Assembly (NCBI RefSeq): GCF_030704205.1
Contig: NZ_CP131913.1
Location: 124,001-188,000 of the forward strand
DNA from: Halomonas alkalicola
GTDB taxonomy: Bacteria > Pseudomonadota > Gammaproteobacteria > Pseudomonadales > Halomonadaceae
Length of the DNA stretch: 64,000 nt
Reading direction: 5' to 3'
This document shows positions 48,760 to 58,120 of this stretch, piece after piece. The stretch's first letter is position 1. Each line of letters starts with the position of its first letter. Under the pieces are notes generated by a model. It was not told where the DNA came from, ran no database searches, and saw only the letters and a list, made by a program, of their open reading frames with translations. The position numbers and the translations under genes are program-made.

Positions 48760-49692
48760 ATGAATGCCGTCCTCCTCGATGCCTCAAGCCTCGGCCCCGA
48801 TATCGACCTCGCCCCGATCCGCGAGCAGGTCGACTCCCTGGCGGTCCACGATCAGAGCACCACCGCCGAAGCCCGCGAGCGCCTGGCCGGGGCCCGGGTA
48901 GCCATCGTCAACAAGGTGGTGCTGGACGCCGCGACCCTCGAGGCGCTGCCCGAGCTCAGGTTGATCTGCGTGCTGGCCACCGGCACCAACAACATCGACA
49001 TGGCCGCCGCCGAGCGCCTGGGCATCGCGGTGAAGAACGTCACCGCCTACGGCACCGCCAGCGTGGCCCAGCACACCCTGATGCTGATGCTCGCCCTGGC
49101 CAACCGACTGCCCCTCTACCAGCGCGACGTGGCGGCCGGGCGCTGGGGCGAGAGCCCCTTCTTCTGCCTGATGGACCACGGCACCCTGCAGCTGGAGGGC
49201 AAGCGCCTGGTGATCGTCGGCCAGGGGGTGCTCGGCAGCCGGGTCGCCCAGCTCGCCGAGGCCTTCGGCATGGCCGTGACCTTCGCGGCCCGGCCCGGCA
49301 AGGCGGATGACAGCCGCCCCACCCTGGCAGACCTCGCCCCCGAGGCCGACATCATCAGCCTGCACTGCCCGCTCAGCGAGGCGACCCGGCACCTGATCGA
49401 TGCCGACCTGCTGGCCACCCTCAAGCCCGGCGCCCTGCTGGTCAACTGCGCCCGCGGGGGCATCATCGACGAGCTGGCGGCCCTCGAGGCCCTCCGCGAG
49501 GGGCGCCTGGGCGGGCTCGGCGTCGACGTGCTGCCGGTGGAGCCGCCCCAGGACGGCCATCCGCTGATCGATGCCCTGGCGGAGCCGCTGAACCTGATCG
49601 TGACCCCTCACAACGCCTGGATAACCCCGGAGTCGCGCCAGAACGTGGTGGCCCTCACCGCCGACAACCTGCGCGCCTGGCAGTCCGAGTGA
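48760..49692 (+). CDS. D-2-hydroxyacid dehydrogenase (glycerate dehydrogenase-like)
   Basis: 310 aa. NAD-binding loop LVIVGQGVLGSRVAQLAE; catalytic Arg in LVNCARGGIIDELAAL, Glu in LPVEPPQDGHPL and His in TPHNAWITPE, the standard triad. The best fit is the HprA/glycerate (hydroxypyruvate) dehydrogenase group: it reduces 2-oxoacids to D-hydroxyacids in the cytoplasm. First of three same-strand genes with 10-15 base gaps; the other two handle ribose and nucleosides, so the true substrate could be a sugar acid. Confidence 0.88.
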   Translation: MNAVLLDASSLGPDIDLAPIREQVDSLAVHDQSTTAEARERLAGARVAIVNKVVLDAATLEALPELRLICVLATGTNNIDMAAAERLGIAVKNVTAYGTASVAQHTLMLMLALANRLPLYQRDVAAGRWGESPFFCLMDHGTLQLEGKRLVIVGQGVLGSRVAQLAEAFGMAVTFAARPGKADDSRPTLADLAPEADIISLHCPLSEATRHLIDADLLATLKPGALLVNCARGGIIDELAALEALREGRLGGLGVDVLPVEPPQDGHPLIDALAEPLNLIVTPHNAWITPESRQNVVALTADNLRAWQSE

Positions 49693-49707
49693 CGGAGGCC
49701 CCGGCCC

Positions 49708-50622
49708 ATGCTGCACAACCTCGGCTCCATCAACCTCGACCACGTCTATCGCGTTCCCCACTTGGTCAGGCCCGGGGAGACGCTGGCCAGCCATGACTAT
49801 CGCGTGGGCCTGGGCGGCAAGGGGGCCAATCAGTCCCTGGCCATGGCCCGGGCCGGCGGGCGGGTCTGCCACTGGGGCCGACTGGGCCGCCAGGACGCCT
49901 GGGCCCGGGACAGCCTGGCCCGGGCCGGGGTCGACGTCACCCATGTCAGCCTGGTGGATGCCCCCAGTGGCCACGCCATCATCCAGGTGGACGATGCCGG
50001 CGAGAACGCCATCATCCTCTTTCGCGGGGCCAACCACGGTTTCCGGCGTGCCGACCTGGAGGCGCTGGTAGCCGCGACCCGGCCCGGCGACTGGCTGCTG
50101 CTCCAGAACGAGTGCAACGGCCTCGAGCAGCTGCTTCCCCTGGCCGCCGGCCACGGGCTCAGGATCGCCTTCAACCCGGCCCCCATGAGTGAGGCGGTGA
50201 GTGAGTTGCCGCTGCCGGCCTGTCAGCTGCTGTTCCTCAACCGCAGCGAGGCGGCCGGGATCACCGGCCTGGCCCTGGAGGCGGGCGCGGAGGCCCTGCT
50301 CGACGCCCTGGCCGAACGGCTGCCGGGCTGTGAGGTCGTGCTCACCCTGGGCGGCGAGGGAGCCTGGTACCAGCGGGGCGACCAGCGGCACCATCAGCCG
50401 GCGCTGGCGGTGACGGCCGTGGATACCACCGGGGCAGGCGACACCTTCATCGGCTACTACCTGGCGGCGCTTCAGCGCGGCGCCGTGGTGGCCGACTGCC
50501 TGGCACAGGCCAGCGCGGCCGCTGCCCTGGCCGTGCAGCGCCCGGGGGCCGCCGAGAGCATCCCGGTTGCCGCCGAGGTGGCGCGCCTGCTTGACGACTC
50601 GACCCCGCCCCCAGCCCCTTGA
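49708..50622 (+). CDS. rbsK: PfkB-family sugar kinase, probable ribokinase
   Basis: 304 aa. The ribokinase N-terminal GSINLDHVYRVPHLVRPGET and substrate motif GLGGKGANQSLAMARAGG, plus the C-terminal DTTGAGDTFIGYYLAAL with the catalytic Asp and anion hole. It would phosphorylate ribose released by the nucleoside hydrolase encoded 10 bases downstream. Assignment to ribose is supported by that pairing rather than by a specific residue. Confidence 0.87.
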   Translation: MLHNLGSINLDHVYRVPHLVRPGETLASHDYRVGLGGKGANQSLAMARAGGRVCHWGRLGRQDAWARDSLARAGVDVTHVSLVDAPSGHAIIQVDDAGENAIILFRGANHGFRRADLEALVAATRPGDWLLLQNECNGLEQLLPLAAGHGLRIAFNPAPMSEAVSELPLPACQLLFLNRSEAAGITGLALEAGAEALLDALAERLPGCEVVLTLGGEGAWYQRGDQRHHQPALAVTAVDTTGAGDTFIGYYLAALQRGAVVADCLAQASAAAALAVQRPGAAESIPVAAEVARLLDDSTPPPAP

Positions 50623-50632
50623 GGAGCCCCCC

Positions 50633-51577
50633 ATGCGCCATCCGATCATCTTCGATACCGACCCCGGGGTGGATGACGCCCAGGCCATCGCCATCGCCCT
50701 GCGCCACCCCGAGCTCGAGCTGCTCGGCCTCACTACCACCTATGGCAACGTCGACGTGGCCACCGCCACCCACAATGCCCTGCTGCTGGCCGAGCTGGCC
50801 GGCCGCGGCGATGTCCCGGTGGCCCAGGGGGCGGCCGCGCCGCTGGTCAAGAGGCGCTGTCCGCCGCCGGCCCATATCCACGGCGCCAACGGCCTGGGAG
50901 ACATCTCACTGCCACCGGTGAAGGGCCGAGCCGACGGGCGAAGCGCGGCGCAGTTCATCGTCGATACCGTCAATGCCCGCCCCGGCGAGGTCACCCTGGT
51001 GGCGGTGGGGCCGCTGGGCAACCTGGCCGCCGCCCTCCAGCTCGACCCGACGCTCATCGAACGGGTGAAGCAGGTGGTGATCATGGGCGGTTCGATTCGC
51101 GAGGGGGGCAATGTCACCCCGGTGGCCGAGGCCAACATGTTCAACGACCCCCATGCGGCAAGCCGGGTGCTGACCGCCGGCTGGCCGCTGACCCTGGTCG
51201 GCCTCGATGTCACCCACCGCTGCGTGCTGACGGCCGAGCACATGGCGCGCATCGAGGCCGGCCAGGGCGAGCTTGGCCGCGTGCTGGCCGGCAGCTACGC
51301 CTTCTACCGCGACTTCTACCGGACCTTCCTGGGCATCGACGGCTGCTGCCCCCACGACAGCTGTGCCCTCGCCTGGCTGCTCAGGCCAGAGCTCTTCACC
51401 ACGGCGCGCGGCCACCTCGCCGTGGTCACCGAGGGCGATGCCGAGGGCCAGACGCTCTTCGCCCCCGAGGGCCGGGACTTCATCGATTCACGCTGGTCGC
51501 GCACACCCGCGGTGGATGCCTGCCTGGGAGTCGACGGCGAGGCGGTGAGCGACTGGATCGCCGACGTTCTCGCCTGA
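50633..51577 (+). CDS. Inosine/uridine-preferring nucleoside hydrolase
   Basis: 314 aa from ATG 50633. The calcium-binding IIFDTDPGVDDAQAIAIAL motif is the family signature, with VVIMGGSIREGGNVTPVAEA (Asn/Glu substrate residues) and CPHDSCALAWLL giving the late Asp. It cleaves nucleosides into base and ribose in the cytoplasm. The gene follows the kinase by 10 bases, making a salvage unit that channels ribose into the pentose phosphate pathway. A long hairpin follows. Confidence 0.92.
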   Translation: MRHPIIFDTDPGVDDAQAIAIALRHPELELLGLTTTYGNVDVATATHNALLLAELAGRGDVPVAQGAAAPLVKRRCPPPAHIHGANGLGDISLPPVKGRADGRSAAQFIVDTVNARPGEVTLVAVGPLGNLAAALQLDPTLIERVKQVVIMGGSIREGGNVTPVAEANMFNDPHAASRVLTAGWPLTLVGLDVTHRCVLTAEHMARIEAGQGELGRVLAGSYAFYRDFYRTFLGIDGCCPHDSCALAWLLRPELFTTARGHLAVVTEGDAEGQTLFAPEGRDFIDSRWSRTPAVDACLGVDGEAVSDWIADVLA

Positions 51578-51587
51578 TGGCGCCGGC

Positions 51588-51612
51588 GGGGTGGCCCGAG
51601 CCGGGCCACCCC
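51588..51612. terminator. Terminator between the nucleoside hydrolase and acylphosphatase genes
   Basis: Perfect 11-bp stem GGGGTGGCCCG/CGGGCCACCCC with loop AGC, followed on the plus strand by CCTTGCCT. It lies between convergent genes. Confidence 0.7.
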
Positions 51613-51647
51613 CCTTGCCTCTGCCCACGCCACGCCCCGGTGGCGGA

Positions 51648-51920
51648 CTAGCCGGTACGGAAGTCATCCGGGACGTGGGCCTCGATCACCTCGAGCTCGA
51701 CGTGGGTCACCCTAGCCTTCTCCGGCCCCCGCCACAGCCACTCGCTGACCGCCTTCACGGCATCCGGGCCACCGCACAGCAGCACCTCCACCCGACCGTC
51801 GGGCAGGTTCCTGGCGTGGCCGGTGACACCATGCTGCAGGGCCTGCTCCTGGGTCGCCCGGCGATACCAGACCCCCTGCACCTTGCCCGTCACCAAGGCC
51901 TTGACGCAGCACATCTCCAT
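51648..51920 (-). CDS. acyP: Acylphosphatase
   Basis: 90 aa, ATG at 51920 with GGAGG at 5 bases, chosen over upstream ATGs. The catalytic [20 protein letters not shown] (Arg) and [16 protein letters not shown] (Asn) motifs are intact. A small cytoplasmic enzyme hydrolysing acyl phosphates. Single gene. Confidence 0.95.
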   Translation of the reverse strand: MEMCCVKALVTGKVQGVWYRRATQEQALQHGVTGHARNLPDGRVEVLLCGGPDAVKAVSEWLWRGPEKARVTHVELEVIEAHVPDDFRTG

Positions 51921-52156
51921 GCCCACCTCCATCGTCGCAGTGTCCGGAACGGCCCGCTGCCGCTCCGTTGGGTATGCCCTCGTTTCTACCAGCCCCGACG
52001 CGGCCAAGGCCAGCCCGGCAGGTGACTTCCCGCCAACGCCGCCATGCTCTAACCTTGACCATAGTCCTGTCTCCCGGCCACAAGCCGGATCGACAGGTCC
52101 CCGCCCTACCCGGGCAAGCCAGTACAACCACAATCCTCATGAGGGAGAGCCACGCC

Positions 52157-53207
52157 ATGCCGGTCTTCGAGCACCCGGAATTCGACCACCACCAGCAGAT
52201 CGTCTTCGGCAGCGATGCCGGGAGCGGGCTGCGCGCCATCATCGCCATCCACGACACCTCCCGCGGCCCCGCCCTCGGCGGCCTGCGCATCTACCCCTAC
52301 GCCAGCGAGACGGAGGCCCTCACCGACGTGCTGCGCCTCTCACGAGGCATGAGCTACAAGTCGGCCATGGCGGACCTGCCCCTGGGCGGCGGCAAGGCGG
52401 TGATCATCGCCGACCCGCGTACCGCGAAGACTCCCGAACTGCTGCGCGCCATGGGGCGCCTGGTGGACTCCCTGGGGGGCGCCTATATCACCGCCGAGGA
52501 CTCCGGCTCCAGCGAGGCGGACATGCAGATCATCGCCGAGGAGACCCGCCACGTGGGCGGGCTGCGCCGAGCCAGCGGGGAGTCCGGCGACCCCTCCCCC
52601 TTCACCGCCTGGGGCGTCTTCTGTGCGCTGAAGAGTGCGGTGCGCCACGGCCTCGGGCGCGACGATCTCGAAGGGCTCAGGGTGGCGATCCAGGGCGTCG
52701 GTCATGTCGGCGCCCACCTGGCCCGCCCCCACCCACCTCCACGCCGCCGGGGCGCGGCTGGTGCTCACCGATGTCAACCGCGAGGCGCTTGCCCACCTGG
52801 CCGAGGAGCTCGGCGCCGAGACGACGGCACCGGAGGCGATCTTCGATGCCGAGGTGGACCTCTTCGCCCCCTGCGCGATGGGGGCGGTGCTCGACGACAT
52901 CGTGGTGGAGCGCCTCAGGGCGAAGGTGGTCTGCGGCGCGGCCAACAACCAGCTGGCCACCCCGGCCATGGCCGAGCGCCTGATGGCGCGCGGGATTCTC
53001 TATACCCCGGACTATGTGGCCAACGCCGGCGGGGTGATCGAGATCGCCTGGCAGCGCCGCGAGGACTATCGGCGCGAGGCGGTGATGGCGCATATCGAGG
53101 GGATCGGCGCGACCCTGGACGAGCTGTTCGCCCGGGCGGCCAGCGAGGGGCGCAGTCCCGCGACCATCGCCGATGCCATGGCCCGGGAGCGCTTCGGCCG
53201 CGGCTGA
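52157..53207 (+). pseudogene. Leucine/glutamate-type amino-acid dehydrogenase, frameshifted in this sequence
   Basis: Codons 1-190 ([32 protein letters not shown], and [19 protein letters not shown] with the catalytic Lys) read to [15 protein letters not shown]. The NAD-binding remainder ([50 protein letters not shown]) is in another frame. Seven extra bases, CCCCACC at 52727-52733, shift the frame; without them [10 protein letters not shown] follows directly and a ~347-residue enzyme results. It would oxidatively deaminate branched-chain amino acids. The surrounding C-rich DNA makes a sequencing or assembly error plausible; unlike the ruvB and tamB cases the insert is not an exact tandem copy. 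Confidence 0.82.
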
Positions 53208-53257
53208 GCCTGGCGAGGCCCCGGCGCCCGGTGGAAACCGGGCACCCCATACCGCGC

Positions 53258-53280
53258 GAGGCCGGCATGCTGCCGGCCTC
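53258..53280. terminator. Hairpin between the dehydrogenase and yihY genes
   Basis: Perfect 10-bp stem GAGGCCGGCA/TGCCGGCCTC with loop TGC between convergent genes. No T run. Confidence 0.6.
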
Positions 53281-53318
53281 ATCGCCTTGGGGTCTCTTGG
53301 TCTTGGTGCCTGGCCCCG

Positions 53319-54254
53319 TCAGGGGTCCATCAGCTCGCGCCTGACCACCACGGCGGTATTGCGCGGCACCAGCGGGCGTCCCCGCTCGGCTAGGTGGCAG
53401 CGGGTGAAGGCGGCGCCGAACAGCAGGATCAGCGAGCTGTAGTAGACCCACAGCAGGATCATCACCACCGAGCCCGCGGCCCCGTAGGTGGAGGCGGTAG
53501 CGGTGTGGGAGAGGTAGACGGCGATGGCCGAGCGCCCTACCGCAAAGAGCAGCGCGGTGACCACGGCGCCTACCACCACGTCCTGCCAGCGCAGCACCAC
53601 GTCGGGCAGCACCTTGAAGATGGTGGCGAAGAGCACTGAGATCACCGCCAGGGAGACGAGGAACTCGACTCCCGTGGTCAGGAAGCCCACAAAGGGCACC
53701 AGCTCATCGGCGGCCTGCAGCATGGCCCGCACCATGACGCCGAAGATCAGCGAGACCAGCAGGATGAAGCCGATGGAGAGCACCACGGTCAGCGACAGCA
53801 GGCGGTTCTTGATGAAGATCAGGGCGCTGTTGGCGCTGGGCCGCGCGGTGACCCCCCAGATGGTGTTGAGCGAGAACTGCATCTGGGCGAACACCGTGGT
53901 GGCCCCCACCAGCAGGGCGCCGACGCCCAGCAACGTGGGCAGCAGGCCCGACTCCTCGATGCGCGAGCTCGCCACGGCCTGTTCGATGGCGGCGGCGGCA
54001 TCATGGCCCATGGTGTCCTGCAGCTGGGCGACGATCTGGCCCTGGGCGGCATCCTCGCCCAGCACCAGGCCGATCACGGTGACGGCGATGATCACCGTGG
54101 GGGCCAGGGAGAAGAGCGTGTAGAAGGCCAGCGACCCGGCGTAGCTGAAGGCGTTGCGCTCCAGCCAGAGGCGAATCGCCCCCTGGGTCACGTTCCACCA
54201 GAACAGCAGCGTGGCCCTGAGCGCGGCCGGTGTCAGTCGGTTGAGCTCGATCAT
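53319..54254 (-). CDS. YihY/BrkB-family inner membrane protein
   Basis: 311 aa with six hydrophobic segments ([60 protein letters not shown]), the pattern of the YihY/virulence factor BrkB family (formerly RNase BN). Recent work links related proteins to phospholipid transport between membranes; the older ribonuclease label is not supported. Single gene, divergent from nadM. Confidence 0.9.
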   Translation of the reverse strand: MIELNRLTPAALRATLLFWWNVTQGAIRLWLERNAFSYAGSLAFYTLFSLAPTVIIAVTVIGLVLGEDAAQGQIVAQLQDTMGHDAAAAIEQAVASSRIEESGLLPTLLGVGALLVGATTVFAQMQFSLNTIWGVTARPSANSALIFIKNRLLSLTVVLSIGFILLVSLIFGVMVRAMLQAADELVPFVGFLTTGVEFLVSLAVISVLFATIFKVLPDVVLRWQDVVVGAVVTALLFAVGRSAIAVYLSHTATASTYGAAGSVVMILLWVYYSSLILLFGAAFTRCHLAERGRPLVPRNTAVVVRRELMDP

Positions 54255-54324
54255 GGTATTCCCCGCATCCCTGTGTGCCTTTCAGCATACGCGAATGTAG
54301 CCGAGCGTGCTGCCAAGGGGCGCA

Positions 54325-54353
54325 TTGCACCCGCCTGCGGCGCTGACCATAAT
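54325..54353 (+). promoter_or_regulatory. Candidate promoter of the NadM-Nudix gene
   Basis: TTGCAC (three of six) at 54325-54330, 17-base spacer, CATAAT (five of six) at 54348-54353, about 35 bases before the start. Confidence 0.4.
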
Positions 54354-54388
54354 GAGCGGCGCCTTCACACCGCCCGCCAGGAATGCCC

Positions 54389-55483
54389 ATGACCGACTGC
54401 CCGGACACCGACCGCGACGCCTTCGACTTCGACTGCCTGGTGTTCATCGGTCGCTTCCAGCCGCCTCATCTGGGGCACCTCGCGGTGATCCACGAGGCGC
54501 TCAAGCGCGCCCGCCAGGTGATCGTGCTGGTGGGCTCCTCCTGGCAGGCGCGCTCGCTGCGCAATCCCTGGCGCTTCGACGAGCGCCGCGCCATGCTGCG
54601 CAGCGCCTTCGACGACGAGGAGAACCGCCGGCTCGCCGTGGTGCCGCTGCTCGACGCCCTCTACAACAACGATGTCTGGGTGCGCGACGTGCAGCGCAAG
54701 GTGCGCGATATCGCCAGCCCTCAGGGGGCGCGGCTGCCGCGCATCGGCCTGATCGGCGCCAGTCGCGGCCAGTCCAGCTACTACCTCTCGCTTTTCCCCC
54801 AGTGGGAGTCGGTGAGCGTGCCGCTGGTGGAGGGCATCTCGGCCAGCCAGATCCGGGAGCGGCTGTTCCGCTCCCCCTCCTCCGCCGACGACTACCTGAG
54901 CACCGGGGCCGCACACGACCTGCCACCCGGGGTGGTCGCCGCCGTCCGCGACTTCTGCGCCGGCGACCACTATCGCCAGCTCAGCGAGGAGCAGCGCCTA
55001 CTGGACCAGTACCGCAGCGCCTGGGCCCAGGCGCCCTATCCGCCCATCTTCGTGACGGTGAACGCGGTGGTGGTGCAGTCGGGGCACGTGCTGCTGGTGC
55101 GCCGCACGGCGGCGCCCGGCAAGGGGCTGCTAGCACTGCCCGGCGGCTTCATCAACTCCCATGAGCGGCTGCTGGATGCCTGCCTGCGGGAGCTGCGCGA
55201 GCGGATCCGCCTCAAGGTGCCGGAACCGGTGCTGAAGGGCTCCCTGCGCGGCCAGCGGCTATTCGACGAGCCCCATCGCAGCTGGCGGGGCCGCACCCTG
55301 GCGGAGGCCTTCTACTTCGCGCTGACCCCCGACCAGCAGCTGCCACGCCTCAAGCCGGTCAAGGGCGGCGACCATGCCCGCTGGGTGGCGCTGGCGGACC
55401 TCGATCCGGAGGCCCTCTTCGAGGACCACTTCTTCATCATCCAGGACTTCCTGGGGCTGCCCGCCGACTTCGGGGGCAACTAG
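54389..55483 (+). CDS. nadM: Bifunctional nicotinamide-nucleotide adenylyltransferase / Nudix hydrolase
   Basis: 364 aa. Residues ~12-185 are a NadM-type nucleotidyltransferase: VFIGRFQPPHLGHLAVIHEA is the ATP-binding GxFxPxHxGH motif and EGISASQIRERLF the second. Residues ~215-355 form a Nudix domain with LLALPGGFINSHERLLDACL and ELRERI. Similar fusions make NAD from NMN and hydrolyse ADP-ribose. The second of two close ATGs is chosen because AGGA lies 6 bases before it; the first (54383) would leave no spacing. Single gene with its own promoter. Confidence 0.93.
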   Translation: MTDCPDTDRDAFDFDCLVFIGRFQPPHLGHLAVIHEALKRARQVIVLVGSSWQARSLRNPWRFDERRAMLRSAFDDEENRRLAVVPLLDALYNNDVWVRDVQRKVRDIASPQGARLPRIGLIGASRGQSSYYLSLFPQWESVSVPLVEGISASQIRERLFRSPSSADDYLSTGAAHDLPPGVVAAVRDFCAGDHYRQLSEEQRLLDQYRSAWAQAPYPPIFVTVNAVVVQSGHVLLVRRTAAPGKGLLALPGGFINSHERLLDACLRELRERIRLKVPEPVLKGSLRGQRLFDEPHRSWRGRTLAEAFYFALTPDQQLPRLKPVKGGDHARWVALADLDPEALFEDHFFIIQDFLGLPADFGGN

Positions 55484-55630
55484 CTCAGGAAAAGGATGTG
55501 ATTTCCATCGCGAGCGAGGAGGGGCCGGTCACCGCCGGAGAGGAGCTACCGGAGTGTAGTGGCCTACATGAGGATAGCGACGATCCGCCGGGGGCCGGGC
55601 TATCGAGCGCAGCAGGAAATCGCACCTTTT

Positions 55631-56548
55631 TCAGGCCTGGAGGAAATCGCGGGGCAACTTCTGCATCTGCCGCCACAGCTTCTCCACGCCGGGCTTGTGA
55701 ACCAGCGAACAGCGGTAGAGGCGGATCTCCAGGGGCACATCCCACTCCTCGCCGCCGGCGCGCACCAGCCGGCCACTCTTGAGCTCCTCGCGGATGCAGA
55801 AGTCGGGGATCCAGGCCATGCCGATGCCCTGCAGCACCATCCCCTTGAGCCCCTCGGCCATGGCGGTCTCGTAGACGGTGCGCAGGCGCAGGCGCAGGGC
55901 GTCATTCTTGAGCAGCATGCGCACGCTGCTGCCCAGGAAGGCGCCCTGGGTATAGGCGAGATAGGGAATCGACTCGCTCCCCTCCAGCGGAAAGCGCGGC
56001 CTGCCCTCCTCGTCCGGCAGGCTCACCGGCAGCATCTTCACCTGGCCGATGGAGAAGGAGGGAAACACCTCCGGGTCGAGCTGCATGCTGGCGTAGGGGT
56101 CGTAGTAGGCCAGCATCAGGTCGCACTTGCCCTCCCTCAGCACGTGGATCGCCTCCCCCACGTTCATGGCCACCAGCCGGGTCGGCAGCTCGCCGACCCC
56201 CTGCTGAAGGCGTGAGATCCAGGGCGGGAAGAAGCTCAGCGCCAGGGAGTGGGCGGCGACGATATCCAGCGCCTCGTTGGCGATGGAGAGCCCACGCAGG
56301 TGGCCCAGGCTCTCGTTGAGCTGCTCCACCAGGTTGCGGGCGGTCACCAGGAACAGCTGCCCTTCGGGAGTGAGGTCCACGGGCGTGGTGGAGCGGTCCA
56401 CCAGGGTGGCGCCCACCACCTGCTCCAGGGCGCGAATGCGGCGGCTGAAGGCGGGCTGGGTAACGTGGCGCTGCCTCGCCGAGGCGGAAAAGCTGCGGGT
56501 ATTGGCCAGAGCGACGAAGTCTTCCAGCCACTTGGTCTCGAGGTTCAC
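55631..56548 (-). CDS. LysR-family regulator resembling hypochlorite-responsive HypT
   Basis: 305 aa. N-terminal winged helix (LETKWLEDFVALANTRSFSA, HVTQPAFSRRIRALEQVVGA) and a C-terminal effector domain. The opening NLETKWLEDF and the long match through ALEQVVGATLVDRSTTPVDL follow E. coli HypT (YjiE), which is activated by methionine oxidation after hypochlorite exposure. The target genes are unknown. It lies on the same strand downstream of cls's neighbour region, with a 64-base gap to the end of the cardiolipin synthase gene. Confidence 0.83.
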   Translation of the reverse strand: MNLETKWLEDFVALANTRSFSASARQRHVTQPAFSRRIRALEQVVGATLVDRSTTPVDLTPEGQLFLVTARNLVEQLNESLGHLRGLSIANEALDIVAAHSLALSFFPPWISRLQQGVGELPTRLVAMNVGEAIHVLREGKCDLMLAYYDPYASMQLDPEVFPSFSIGQVKMLPVSLPDEEGRPRFPLEGSESIPYLAYTQGAFLGSSVRMLLKNDALRLRLRTVYETAMAEGLKGMVLQGIGMAWIPDFCIREELKSGRLVRAGGEEWDVPLEIRLYRCSLVHKPGVEKLWRQMQKLPRDFLQA

Positions 56549-56612
56549 CGTGACTCCCGGTCCGCGGATGGCAGGGTGGCCGACGCAGCGGCCATCGTGA
56601 AACGATAATGTA

Positions 56613-58028
56613 TCACTGGATGGGGGACAGCAGGTAGGCGGCCCGCGAGACCAGCTTGCGCCACAGGGGGCGCGAGGTGATCTCGTCGAGGCTGATCCGT
56701 CGGCAGTCGGCGAAGTCCTTCTCCAGCATCAGGCGCACCTTGGCGGCGAACAGGCGATCCGGCAGGAAGGCGGTGATCTCGAAGTTGAGCCGGAAGGAGC
56801 GGTTGTCGAGGTTCACGGTGCCGACGCTGGCCGCCGCATCATCGATCAGCATCACCTTCTGGTGCAGGAAGCCGGGCTGGTAGCGATAGACCTTCACGCC
56901 GGCCCGGAGCATGTCGGGCAGGAAGGAGAAGGCCGAGAGGAACACAAGCAGGTGGTCGGGGCGCTCCGGGATCATGATGCGTACATCGACGCCGCGCATG
57001 GCGGCCAGGCGCAGGGCGTCCTGGACGCCCTGGTCGGGCACGAAGTAGGGGCTGGTCACCCAGAAGCGCTCGCGGGCGCTGTGGATGGCATGCTGCACCA
57101 GCAGCCCGGCGGTGTCCTGGCGGTCCGCCGGCCCCGAGGGCACGATGACCACCTGGTGGCACTCCTCGCAGGTGACCCGGGGGGTCCAGGAGAGGGTGAT
57201 GACCTCGCCCGTCGCCCAGTGCCAGTCCTCCCAGAAGGCCTCCTGCAGGCCCAGCGCACTCGGCCCGGTCAGCTTGAGGTGGGTGTCCCGCCAGGGCCCA
57301 TGGCGCCCCTGTCCCAGGTACTCCACGCCGACGTTGAAGCCGCCGACCCACCCCTCGTGACCGTCCACCACCAGCACCTTGCGGTGGTTGCGGAAGTTGA
57401 GCTGGAAGCGATGGCGGCACCCCCGCGACGACCGGAAGGCGCTCACCTCCACCCCACTGCTGGCGAGATCGCGCAGATAGCCCTCGTTGAGCTTGTGGCT
57501 GCCCACCTCGTCGTAGAGGAAGTAGACCCGCACCCCGCGTTCGGCCACCCGCTGCAGGCGGTGCTTGAGCTCGATGCCCAGCGCGTCGTTGCGCACGATG
57601 AAGAACTGGATCAGCACGTAGTTCCTGGCCCGCTCTATGCCGTCGAACAGGCTGTCGAAGGTGGCCTCCCCGTCAACCAGCAGCTCGGCGCGGTTGCCGC
57701 TGGTCAGCGGCATCTGGGCCAGCTGCTCCACGGCGCGCACGTCGGGATCCCGGGCATCGGCGACGAAGGGTTCGAGCTGCTCGCGGTAGCGGGAGAGCAC
57801 GCGGCGCAGCACGGTGTCGCGTTCGCCGCGAGCGGAGACATAGCCGTAGAAGCGCGGCCGGCCGAAGATCCAGTAGGCGGGAACCGCCACATAGGGCAGC
57901 GTGATGAGGGAGAGGATCCAGGCGATGGCGCCCTGGGAGGTGCGACTCGACAGCAGGGCCAGCAGCGCGGAGACGACCCCCAGCACGTGGAAAAGGAAGA
58001 TGGCCAGGCCGAACAGCCAGGAGGTCAT
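56613..58028 (-). CDS. cls: Cardiolipin synthase (ClsA type)
   Basis: 471 aa from ATG 58028. Two N-terminal membrane helices (LFGLAIFLFHVLGVVSALLA, WILSLITLPYVAVPAYWIFG), then two phospholipase D HKD motifs, HRKVLVVDGHEGWVGGFN and HQKVMLIDDAAASVGTVN. It condenses two phosphatidylglycerol molecules to cardiolipin at the inner membrane. Cardiolipin increases in halophiles at high salt, so this fits the organism. Confidence 0.94.
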   Translation of the reverse strand: MTSWLFGLAIFLFHVLGVVSALLALLSSRTSQGAIAWILSLITLPYVAVPAYWIFGRPRFYGYVSARGERDTVLRRVLSRYREQLEPFVADARDPDVRAVEQLAQMPLTSGNRAELLVDGEATFDSLFDGIERARNYVLIQFFIVRNDALGIELKHRLQRVAERGVRVYFLYDEVGSHKLNEGYLRDLASSGVEVSAFRSSRGCRHRFQLNFRNHRKVLVVDGHEGWVGGFNVGVEYLGQGRHGPWRDTHLKLTGPSALGLQEAFWEDWHWATGEVITLSWTPRVTCEECHQVVIVPSGPADRQDTAGLLVQHAIHSARERFWVTSPYFVPDQGVQDALRLAAMRGVDVRIMIPERPDHLLVFLSAFSFLPDMLRAGVKVYRYQPGFLHQKVMLIDDAAASVGTVNLDNRSFRLNFEITAFLPDRLFAAKVRLMLEKDFADCRRISLDEITSRPLWRKLVSRAAYLLSPIQ

Positions 58029-58073
58029 GATCTCTCCCTGAAAAAACAGTGTCCTACAGGATACCCAAACGGC

Positions 58074-58101
58074 AGCGGCCCCGCCAGATGGCGGGGCCGC
58101 T
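58074..58101 (-). terminator. Terminator after the fumarase gene
   Basis: Perfect 12-bp stem AGCGGCCCCGCC/GGCGGGGCCGCT around a 4-base loop, followed on the minus strand by GCCGTTTGG. The arms are identical to those of the sodB terminator. Confidence 0.75.
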
Positions 58102-58120
58102 CGGTTGCCCTGGCAGGGGA

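Noticed and set aside
55484..55630. Possible small gene between nadM and the LysR gene
   Set aside because: Open frames here are short shadows of the LysR gene on the other strand and lack ribosome sites.
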